The notes beneath the pieces were generated by a model. It saw only the letters and a program-made list of their open reading frames with translations. It ran no database searches and was not told the origin of the DNA. Below are positions 50,302 through 57,089 of a stretch of DNA of 64,000 nucleotides, one piece after another. Source of the stretch: a virus; IMG/VR virus record IMGVR_UViG_3300046004_000591, positions 1-64,000 of that record; one strand, written 5' to 3'. Positions within the stretch are counted from its first letter, which is position 1, and every line of letters starts with the position of its first letter. Both the position numbers and the translations under genes were made by a program.

Positions 50302-50691
50302 ATGTCAACAGGATTATTTGAATTCTTAGATGCAATCAATAATACAAAACAAGATCTATTGGTTGATGATGAATCTATAAAAGCATTTCCAACATTCATG
50401 ATATTAAGAGGATTATCATATTACACTGATACTGTCCTACAAGCCAATGAGATGAATGGTAAGCCAGAATTGTCAAAGAAGATGATAAATGATTTCTTGT
50501 TAAATTCAATTAAGAAGAAGAAACGTTTTTCAAAATGGTCAAAAAAATCTGAATCAACAGATGATATTAAATTGATTCAAGAGTATTATGGATTCAATCA
50601 TAAAAAAGCTGAAATTGCTTTATCCATTTTAACAAAAGAACAATTAGATGTAATTCGTCAGAAGATGTACACTGGCGGTAAAACAAAGTAA
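50302..50691 (+). CDS. 62: Clamp loader small subunit, T4 gp62-like (short form)
   Basis: 129 residues (T4: 187). FEFLDAINNTKQDLL, the KKKRFSKWSKKSES segment (T4 RGKRYGKWAKLVED) and YYGFNHKKAEIALSILTKEQL correspond to the short gp62 forms of distant T4-like phages. Works with gp44. Confidence 0.85.
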   Translation: MSTGLFEFLDAINNTKQDLLVDDESIKAFPTFMILRGLSYYTDTVLQANEMNGKPELSKKMINDFLLNSIKKKKRFSKWSKKSESTDDIKLIQEYYGFNHKKAEIALSILTKEQLDVIRQKMYTGGKTK

Positions 50692-50732
50692 TCTTTAAAT
50701 AATTTGATATAAATCAAATTTGAGGGATTACA

Positions 50733-51140
50733 ATGGATAATGAATATAGATATTCAAGAAAGGACATGTTACGGATTGAACTGATTGACGATGATTCTTT
50801 TTTGAAATGTAAAGAAACACTCACCAGAATTGGTATTGCTTCCAGAAAAACAAAAGAATTATTTCAATCATGTCATATTTTACATAAACAAGGATTGTAT
50901 TATATTGTACATTTCAAGGAATTATTTTATCTTGATGGTAGAAGAACAGATATTGAATATGATGATATTAAACGACGTAATACAATAGCGAGATTATTGG
51001 AAGAATGGGAATTGATTAAAATTCCTGAAGTAAAAACGGATTTATGTAATATCAGTCACATTAAGATTTTATCCCATAAAGAAAAGTCTGAATGGAAATT
51101 GACTCAAAAATATACATTAGGTAACAATCTTCGGAGATAA
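50733..51140 (+). CDS. regA: RegA translational repressor
   Basis: 135 residues (T4: 122). LKCKETLTRIGIAS, LFQSCHILHKQGLYYIVHFK, LDGRRTD, and SEWKLTQKYTLGNN align nearly word for word with T4 RegA. It binds start regions of early mRNAs to shut off their translation. Gene order 45-44-62-regA is as in T4. Confidence 0.95.
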   Translation: MDNEYRYSRKDMLRIELIDDDSFLKCKETLTRIGIASRKTKELFQSCHILHKQGLYYIVHFKELFYLDGRRTDIEYDDIKRRNTIARLLEEWELIKIPEVKTDLCNISHIKILSHKEKSEWKLTQKYTLGNNLRR

Positions 51141-51149
51141 CATTATATC

Positions 51150-51620
51150 ATGAGTGAAATTAGTAAAAATATGAAAGCGTTTCTGGATACAATCAGTCAT
51201 TCTGAAGGAACTGATAGATATCCAAACAAAGGGTACAATACAATTGTTGGTGGTAGTCAATTCAAATCTTATGCAGACCATCCAAGAAAATTGATTAAAT
51301 TGAATCCAACATTATCTTCGACTGCAGCAGGTCGTTACCAGTTGTTGAGTAAGTATTACGACGCTTACCGTAGACAATTAGGATTGTTGGATTTCAGCCC
51401 TGATTCTCAAGACAAAATTGCCATCCAGCAAATCAAAGAACGTAAGGCAATTCAAGATATTGAGAACGGCGATTTCCAAACTGCTATCGGTAAATGTTGT
51501 AATATCTGGGCGAGTTTCCCAGATCCAAAAACGGGTAAATCTAGGTACGGACAACATACAGTTCCAATGAAAACATTATTGGCATTTTATAAACAATGTG
51601 GTGGTGAATGTAATGGCTAA
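51150..51620 (+). CDS. Endolysin, lambda R-type lytic transglycosylase
   Basis: 156 residues (lambda R: 158). MKAFLDTISHSEGTD (catalytic Glu), GYNTIVGG, DHPRKLIKLNPTLSSTAAGRYQ (two overlapping halves: DHPRKLIKLNP, STAAGRYQLLS), FSPDSQDKIAIQQIKERKAI and NIWASFP are diagnostic of the GH104 lambda R family. It has no signal peptide, so it needs a holin. T4 itself uses an unrelated lysozyme. Confidence 0.95.
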   Translation: MSEISKNMKAFLDTISHSEGTDRYPNKGYNTIVGGSQFKSYADHPRKLIKLNPTLSSTAAGRYQLLSKYYDAYRRQLGLLDFSPDSQDKIAIQQIKERKAIQDIENGDFQTAIGKCCNIWASFPDPKTGKSRYGQHTVPMKTLLAFYKQCGGECNG

Positions 51621-52107
51621 AATTACAATTGAATTGGATACATCAAAAGGCCCTGATTATCTGTTATTTGAAAAATTGAATACAGAAAGACCACAAGAAT
51701 CTGAAGATCTATATCTGTTGAGTTTGAACTTAGTGAAACAAGCAATTTCATTGAAAGAGAAATTCATTAAAAGAAGTGAAAATTCAATTGATTCTAGATT
51801 ACCAGTTTGTGGTAATAACGTATTGAAATTGGATATTGGTAGATGCACATTTAAGACTTCTATCATCAAAGAGTTGATTACAGAAAAAGATGTTATTATC
51901 GTCAATAATCCAACTATACGAAATTTCCTATATAATGGAATCAAAAGAGTGTTCACTTCAGAAGAAGTCATTAGAGATAGATTGAGAGGATGTAAATTCG
52001 ATAAAATCTTTATTGATGATTCCTCGTTTATGGACAAGAACATCAAAGAAATGATGTATAGAGAATTAAGATTATTTCAACATAGTATGATTATTGAATT
52101 AGGATAG
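51613..52107 (+). CDS. P-loop-like protein with degenerate Walker A
   Basis: 164 residues from ATG 51613, inside the endolysin end. LDIGRCTFKTSIIKELI occupies the place of Walker A but lacks the second Gly; FDKIFIDDSSFMD looks like Walker B. Between them VIIVNNPTIRNFLYNGIKRV and TSEEVIRDRLRGCKFDK resemble small phage ATPases. Probably a non-hydrolysing derivative. Function unknown. Confidence 0.5.
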   Translation: MAKITIELDTSKGPDYLLFEKLNTERPQESEDLYLLSLNLVKQAISLKEKFIKRSENSIDSRLPVCGNNVLKLDIGRCTFKTSIIKELITEKDVIIVNNPTIRNFLYNGIKRVFTSEEVIRDRLRGCKFDKIFIDDSSFMDKNIKEMMYRELRLFQHSMIIELG

Positions 52108-52110
52108 AAT

Positions 52111-52278
52111 ATGATTAAATTAGAACTAGAATTAGACCAAGTGAATCAAGTGTTAGATGCATTGGCAAAACGACCATTTGAAGAAGTTCATGAATTGATT
52201 ACCAATATTAGACAACAAGGAATTCCTCAAATTAAAGATAAACCAGTTGAATCTGCCAATGATTCGGAATTGGTTTAA
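52111..52278 (+). CDS. Conserved small phage protein
   Basis: 55 residues (MIKLELELDQVNQVLDALAK). The pattern L-L-Q-VN-VL-ALA--PF-EV--LI--I--Q is widespread in phages as a small helical protein of unknown function. Confidence 0.55.
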   Translation: MIKLELELDQVNQVLDALAKRPFEEVHELITNIRQQGIPQIKDKPVESANDSELV

Positions 52279-52453
52279 ATGACTAAATAAAATCAAGGAT
52301 GAATCTTCTAGAGGGATCTAGAGAGTGAATCCTTGGGATTATCTGACTTTACTATAAGAAGTCTCTGGAACAGTGACCAGAATCATTTTAACACGCGTTG
52401 TAGAACAACTCTAAACGCAACATTCTTGCTTAATTTCTAAGGAGAAATTCAAC

Positions 52454-52858
52454 ATGTTACCAACAAAATTCGACCAATTATTTTTGTTCCATGAAATCTT
52501 GAACAACCAAAACAATCAATACCCTCATTTCAATTTGAAAAAAATTGATGAAGATAAAACAATGATTGAAATTGCTTTGGCTGGTATTCCTAAGGAAGAT
52601 ATTGATATTGAGTTTTCTAAAAATCAATTATCAATTTCGTTCCAAGCAGAAAAAGATGAACAAACATACTTCTTCAAAGGTATTTCAAACAAATCATTTA
52701 AACGACAATTCAAATTACATGAATACATCAAAGTCGTTTCGGCTGAAATGGAAAATGGCATTTTAAGTATCTTACTTGAAAAAGTTATCCCAGATGAAAT
52801 GAAACCAAAGAAGATTGAAATTGGGTCAACCAAAACTAAACAATTTCTAACAGAATAA
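52454..52858 (+). CDS. Small heat-shock protein (Hsp20)
   Basis: 134 residues. Alpha-crystallin domain about residues 30-125: MIEIALAGIPKEDIDIEFSK, LSISFQAEKDEQTYFFKGIS, FKRQFKLHEYIKVVSAEMENG, ILSILLEK. Such genes are known in T4-like cyanophages, where they are thought to assist virion assembly or host stress tolerance. It has an own leader of 175 bases. Confidence 0.88.
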   Translation: MLPTKFDQLFLFHEILNNQNNQYPHFNLKKIDEDKTMIEIALAGIPKEDIDIEFSKNQLSISFQAEKDEQTYFFKGISNKSFKRQFKLHEYIKVVSAEMENGILSILLEKVIPDEMKPKKIEIGSTKTKQFLTE

Positions 52859-52874
52859 CAATTGAGAATATATT

Positions 52875-53174
52875 ATGACAGTTAAAGCGTTCAAAACGGT
52901 GAATGGTGATGAATTAATGGCAACCGTTATTTCAGAATCGACAGACTCCTACTTTGTTAAAAATCCCGTACTCATTATGGTCACAAGCAATGGTGAACAA
53001 CAAGGTGTATCATTATCGCCTTTATTACCGTATGCTGAAGAAGATACGATTGAATTATTGAAATCATCATTATCGTTTAGATCCACTCCAGTCAAACAAT
53101 TAGCTGATGAATATAATAGATCGTTTGATGAACCTTTAATCGAATTGATTCAACCTCAAAAGATTATTGTATAA
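52875..53174 (+). CDS. Conserved T4-like protein, Sm-like fold suggested
   Basis: 99 residues. MTVKAFKTVNGDELMATVIS followed by SLSPLLPYAEEDTIEL and a C-terminal LADEYNRSFDEPLIE match a family common in marine T4-like phages. The short beta-rich N-part suggests an Sm/LSm-like barrel. Follows the Hsp20 gene in the same unit. Confidence 0.55.
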   Translation: MTVKAFKTVNGDELMATVISESTDSYFVKNPVLIMVTSNGEQQGVSLSPLLPYAEEDTIELLKSSLSFRSTPVKQLADEYNRSFDEPLIELIQPQKIIV

Positions 53175-53405
53175 AATTTAGTGGTCTTGTGAACGATTAA
53201 ACTTTTGCTCCACTATGAAATTTAGTAGACTTGCCCATTGTTTAATCGTTCTCCCGCTATACAAATTGCTGAAGTGATAATTGATTTTGTACAGACATTA
53301 TATCAATTTGAATATGAATCGAATATTCTGTAATGTTCGTGTGGATATATCGCAGCAACTACTCTAAATGCCTCTTACCAAAAAGTTTGAGGCATTTTTC
53401 TTGTA
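53174..53405 (+). ncRNA. Structured intergenic RNA candidate ending in a terminator
   Basis: Downstream of the Sm-like gene lies a direct repeat (AAATTTAGTGGTCTTG at 53174, AAATTTAGTAGACTTG at 53218). Across it is a 12-bp perfect inverted repeat GAACGATTAAAC (53191-53202) / GTTTAATCGTTC (53240-53251). The region ends at the terminator 53369. No promoter is evident, so it may be a processed mRNA tail. It has no convincing ORF. Confidence 0.4.
53369..53402 (+). terminator. Rho-independent terminator
   Basis: AATGCCTC and GAGGCATT stem with TTTTC tail. Confidence 0.8.
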
Positions 53406-53419
53406 AATTTTATACTGAA

Positions 53420-53497
53420 TTTATAACTTATTGTTTTTACAGGATTTATTTTTGTTTGATAATATAATTTTTATCAATAAAAACAATAAGTTATAAA
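53420..53497. repeat. 20-bp perfect inverted repeat with nested hairpin
   Basis: TTTATAACTTATTGTTTTTA at 53420-53439 and its exact complement at 53478-53497, separated by 38 bases that contain a further hairpin TTGATAA/TTATCAA. It lies in a 240-base gene-free stretch between a terminator and the promoter at 53592. Confidence 0.75.
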
Positions 53498-53591
53498 AAT
53501 ATATTTTTTGATGGAGGTTTATGTGGGTAGAATTCTTAGAAATTGAGAAAAACTCTTAATGTATTGATTTAATGTAGAAAATAGAAAGTTC

Positions 53592-53619
53592 TTTCTAAAG
53601 ATGTAAATAAGAGTATAAT
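53592..53619 (+). promoter_or_regulatory. TTTCTA-16-TATAAT promoter
   Basis: TTCTTTCTA, 16 bases, TATAATAGAA, 24 bases before the gene at 53644. Confidence 0.68.
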
Positions 53620-53643
53620 AGAATTTTTATTAAAGGAGTTCAT

Positions 53644-54000
53644 ATGACATTAAGTGAATTAGTCTATTGCCTGACATACATCAATCCAAATTTGAAATGT
53701 AAAACTCTACTCATCAATAGAAGATACCCTATGTATCAAACCAATGAAATTGGATTATCAATTTATGATGATGAGTCAACAGTTGGCGAATTGAAAACAT
53801 ACGTACAATCATTATATGGTAAATCGTTTCTTGAACATATTATAACCAAGAATGACATTTATTATAACAAATTGGATGATTTTGAAATTGACGGAGAAAC
53901 GGATGTCTTCTTAGGATTTATGGAAAGATTGACTGTTTCTGATTTATTCAGTAAAATTATATTCTTTGATATTGGAAAGGAGAAATATGTCAAACAATAA
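53644..54000 (+). CDS. Unknown protein
   Basis: 118 residues, strong ribosome site AAAGGAG. Mixed alpha/beta (LSELVYCLTYINPNLKC; GETDVFLGFMERLTVSDLF). First gene of the operon reaching to 56586. Confidence 0.5.
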   Translation: MTLSELVYCLTYINPNLKCKTLLINRRYPMYQTNEIGLSIYDDESTVGELKTYVQSLYGKSFLEHIITKNDIYYNKLDDFEIDGETDVFLGFMERLTVSDLFSKIIFFDIGKEKYVKQ

Positions 54001-54430
54001 GAAAATGTTACCTTCAATCAAACAAACATTTATTGATATTGTTAATTCTGTTAATAATCTTCAATATAAATTTGTCAATGAAAATATATTTGAAGACCAT
54101 ATTTTACATGTTGATAATATGATTGAACATTTAATTTATGAAGTCAAAAACAATACCATACATGTATCATTTGGATATGTAATTGAAAAAGAAGGATATT
54201 CTGATACATTTGAAATTAAAATGATTGAATCTGAAGTTGAGACAAAATTGTTGGAATTGTATGATAAAGAAAATGTATCCGACGAGATATCTGGGATTAT
54301 CTCTGATATTTTAAAACCAATTGATAATGATGAAATAACACTGGAAGAATATGAACAAGAAATTATTGTTGAACAAAAATCATTTATCAAATCGTTCATC
54401 AGTAAATTGTTAGGGGATGATAATGTTTAA
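53987..54430 (+). CDS. Unknown acidic helical protein
   Basis: 147 residues from ATG 53987 behind AAAGGAG. Helical (KQTFIDIVNSVNNLQYKF; EEYEQEIIVEQKSFIKSFIS). Overlaps neighbours. No family recognised. Confidence 0.5.
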   Translation: MSNNKKMLPSIKQTFIDIVNSVNNLQYKFVNENIFEDHILHVDNMIEHLIYEVKNNTIHVSFGYVIEKEGYSDTFEIKMIESEVETKLLELYDKENVSDEISGIISDILKPIDNDEITLEEYEQEIIVEQKSFIKSFISKLLGDDNV

Positions 54431-54674
54431 GAAGATTATTGATTACATTTATCCTATGTGTCCTTCTGGGTTAAATCATAGAGTGAAATGGGGTATTGTG
54501 ACAAATTGTAATGGTAACGATTTTTGTTTCCATGACGATTGTTTTAAAGCAAATAATGCCGACGTAGAAACTCATGTTCATTCGTATGAATCTGTCGGTC
54601 TTATATATGGGAAAGAACATATTAGATGTAAATGTGGTAAACAAATGACGAGAGAAAATTATGAACGAAATTGA
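54417..54674 (+). CDS. Small Cys/His-rich protein, possible metal site
   Basis: 85 residues (83 from the second ATG). Contains MCPSGLNH, NCNGNDFCFHDDC and a C-terminal HIRCKCGKQMTREN, suggesting one or two zinc sites. Overlaps the next gene by 14 bases. Function unknown. Confidence 0.5.
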   Translation: MIMFKKIIDYIYPMCPSGLNHRVKWGIVTNCNGNDFCFHDDCFKANNADVETHVHSYESVGLIYGKEHIRCKCGKQMTRENYERN

Positions 54675-55125
54675 AACAATTAGAATTGCCAAACAAAACA
54701 TCGATAAAGTTAGAATTACATTATCGGGTTTAAATCAAGTCAAATATGATGACAAAATTCAATTCATCGACGGTTATAATGAAGTCGTAGAAGCGTATAT
54801 TGGCGATGTTGTTGTAAATGTAGATAAACGATGGTATGTTGTACGTGTCAATCCAGAAACAATCAAAGCAAACAATGATGTAGCAAACATTGTTGATGGT
54901 ATCATTAATCAAGATGAACTATTACCATTCTATCATTTTGAAGTTGCTGATTACAAAGACAATATCGAAAATGGTAAAGCAATCAAAGCATCGTTGAAAT
55001 GGTCTCAACGAGTCTATATGATTCTTGTGACTCCAAGCAAATTACAAGTGAATGATTACGACATTACATACCAAACATTATGTATTGAACTTTTACACGC
55101 AGCTAAAACAATGGCAAAGAAATAA
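54661..55125 (+). CDS. Unknown protein
   Basis: 154 residues. Beta-rich core (YIGDVVVNVDKRWYVVRVNP) and a C-terminal helix. No family recognised. Confidence 0.5.
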   Translation: MNEIETIRIAKQNIDKVRITLSGLNQVKYDDKIQFIDGYNEVVEAYIGDVVVNVDKRWYVVRVNPETIKANNDVANIVDGIINQDELLPFYHFEVADYKDNIENGKAIKASLKWSQRVYMILVTPSKLQVNDYDITYQTLCIELLHAAKTMAKK

Positions 55126-55126
55126 C

Positions 55127-55402
55127 ATGACTACATTTTATACACAACAATTTAAAGATTTACAAGACTCATATACATTTGACGTTAAAAATGATTCAAT
55201 AACAGGTAACTTTATTCTTATTGGATACAGAAACTCTGATAAATTACAAATCTCAATCCAATTGAATGAAAAAAGTAATACAATCAATGTCGGTGAATTG
55301 TCATTAAAATATGACGTCAATATGGAACATTCAATTTTAAATGTATTAGATTCTGTATTGGAATTACATGACAAATTTAACAATTTGAAGGATATCGACT
55401 AA
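55127..55402 (+). CDS. Unknown protein
   Basis: 91 residues from ATG 55127 just after the previous stop; a longer in-frame reading inside the upstream gene is rejected. Beta-type repeats (SITGNFILIGYRNSDKLQIS). Stop overlaps the exonuclease start (TAATG). Confidence 0.5.
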   Translation: MTTFYTQQFKDLQDSYTFDVKNDSITGNFILIGYRNSDKLQISIQLNEKSNTINVGELSLKYDVNMEHSILNVLDSVLELHDKFNNLKDID

Positions 55403-55977
55403 TGTTATGTCTTGATATTGAAACAACTGGAACAGAATCAACTGCTGTTGTATTATCGGCTGCTCTTACGTTTTATGATTCAACACAACCATTATCTTAT
55501 CAAGGATTAGTGGACAGAAGTATCTTTGTTAAATTTGACGCAAAAGAACAGATCCAACTATACAATAGAACAACCGATAAGGATACATTAAATTGGTGGA
55601 ATGGTCAATGCGATTTTGCCAGACAACGATCTTTATTACCATCAACAAATGATGTATCCGCAAAGGATGGTATCAAATTGATTAAACAATGGTTGTCTAA
55701 GATTCCTAATTATAATAAGATGACCATTTTCACAAGAGGATCGTTAGACCAAATGTGTATGGATAGTCTATGTAAATCAATTGGTGAAGACAAATTAGTG
55801 CCATATTATAATTATCGAGATGTTCGTACGTTGTTAGATTGTTTCTATACAACCGAAAGAGGATATTGTAACATTGATGTATCAAAATGTCCTGATTTCA
55901 ATATCAATAAAGTAATTAAGCACGATCCCGTCGCCGATGTTTGTTACGATATGGTTCAAATTCTAGCTGGAGTATAA
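55402..55977 (+). CDS. dexA: 3'-5' exonuclease, DexA-like
   Basis: 191 residues (T4 DexA: 227). DEDDh motifs: LDIETTGTESTAVVL (D, E), the FVKFDAKEQ...DTLNWW pair as in T4 (IKFDLKSQ, TIEWW), RGSLDQMCMDSL for motif II, and HDPVADVCYD for motif III. Also RDVRTLLD as in T4 RDIRT. Degrades DNA 3' to 5'. Confidence 0.85.
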   Translation: MLCLDIETTGTESTAVVLSAALTFYDSTQPLSYQGLVDRSIFVKFDAKEQIQLYNRTTDKDTLNWWNGQCDFARQRSLLPSTNDVSAKDGIKLIKQWLSKIPNYNKMTIFTRGSLDQMCMDSLCKSIGEDKLVPYYNYRDVRTLLDCFYTTERGYCNIDVSKCPDFNINKVIKHDPVADVCYDMVQILAGV

Positions 55978-55978
55978 G

Positions 55979-56119
55979 ATGAAAGAGTTATTAAATCGTT
56001 CACTCTTTGATTTGAATGTATATGATTTCAAAGATGAACTAAAATGGGAATTGAGATTAAGAGTAAAACATTTATTGGCAACTGTAATTGCGTCACCGTT
56101 GTCATTACTCGTTATCTAA
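55979..56119 (+). CDS. Short ORF, unknown
   Basis: 46 codons (MKELLNRSLFDLNVYDFKDE), ending in a TAATG overlap with the next gene. The C-terminus is hydrophobic (ATVIASPLSLLVI). Supported by tight overlaps. Confidence 0.45.
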   Translation: MKELLNRSLFDLNVYDFKDELKWELRLRVKHLLATVIASPLSLLVI

Positions 56120-56586
56120 TGGAAAATGTAATAGACTGGTTTAATGGCATTTTATACAATATCAAATCCGATATAAGAGATTTCAAGTATTGGGTATTGT
56201 ATAGATGTCATCCAAATTATTTCAAATACTGGTCGGTCAAACCTTCTACATTGAATATACAATATCATGACACGGATACGTTATTGTTACATTCATGTTT
56301 CCAATTAGTCACTGATTTCTATGAAGAAATAATCTTCCATGGTACAACTGATTGGGATTATTCTGAGAATCATCGAAATGTCATTAGATTCATAAAGGAA
56401 TGTTATGTATGGTGGAACGTTGATAGACCAAAATTGGAAATTGAAATATCAGAGTTGTATGGCAAATATGTATCATATGGGGATGAACATTCTAAACGTA
56501 TTGATTTACTTGAGAAACAAATCTTTGACACGGACACTCAAATGTTATGTCAATTGATTAAGTATCGAGCTTATCTTTGGGAATAA
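56119..56586 (+). CDS. Conserved phage protein of unknown function
   Basis: 155 residues from ATG 56119. Tryptophan and tyrosine rich (IRDFKYWVLYRCHPNYFKYW) with a long acidic helix. Similar aromatic small proteins are frequent in large phages, unnamed. Last gene before the promoter at 56595. Confidence 0.5.
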   Translation: MENVIDWFNGILYNIKSDIRDFKYWVLYRCHPNYFKYWSVKPSTLNIQYHDTDTLLLHSCFQLVTDFYEEIIFHGTTDWDYSENHRNVIRFIKECYVWWNVDRPKLEIEISELYGKYVSYGDEHSKRIDLLEKQIFDTDTQMLCQLIKYRAYLWE

Positions 56587-56594
56587 GATTTTTC

Positions 56595-56622
56595 TTTCGA
56601 TGTTTTAAAAACCCTTTATAAT
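56595..56622 (+). promoter_or_regulatory. TTTCGA-16-TATAAT promoter
   Basis: TTCTTTCGA, 16 bases, TATAATAGAT, upstream of the gene at 56689. Confidence 0.72.
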
Positions 56623-56688
56623 AGATTTCAAGTTGGAACAATCCAATGAACTTTAAATCAAACAAATTATTATAAAGGTTGGTATACA

Positions 56689-56934
56689 ATGAGAAAATAT
56701 ACAAATTACAAATCTTCAACTCCAGTTGTATCTGAAGCAGATAAATTTAAAAAGACTGTTGAAGAAAGTTACATTAAATTTGAAGAAAAAGGTGTGACAT
56801 TTCCTATTGTAACTTCTTTATACAGAGATGAAATGATAAGAGCAATGGATTTGAAATTCAAAGATTTATACATTTTTGAAGAAATGTACGATTGGAAACT
56901 AGGTAAATACTGGATGACATTCACAAAGAAATAA
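56689..56934 (+). CDS. Unknown small protein
   Basis: 81 residues, charged and helical (EKGVTFPIVTSLYRDEMIRA). A monocistronic unit between promoter 56595 and terminator 56953. Confidence 0.5.
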   Translation: MRKYTNYKSSTPVVSEADKFKKTVEESYIKFEEKGVTFPIVTSLYRDEMIRAMDLKFKDLYIFEEMYDWKLGKYWMTFTKK

Positions 56935-56952
56935 CATCCAACAAATAAATTG

Positions 56953-56987
56953 AAGCGAGATATTAATTAAAATATCTCGCTTTTTTA
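56953..56987 (+). terminator. Rho-independent terminator
   Basis: GCGAGATATT/AATATCTCGC stem with six T, 19 bases past the stop. Confidence 0.88.
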
Positions 56988-57089
56988 TTGGACGACGAAA
57001 ATGTTAAACGGTTAAAGAATTGCCGTCGACAAGGAAACAATGACAATAAGGATGGTCTGGATTCAATTCTTATTTTGAAAGGAAAAATT

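Noticed and set aside
56988-57089. N-terminal extension of the DNA polymerase
   Set aside because: The extension starts within the terminator region without a ribosome site, while ATG 57090 has AAAGGA and aligns with the start of family members.
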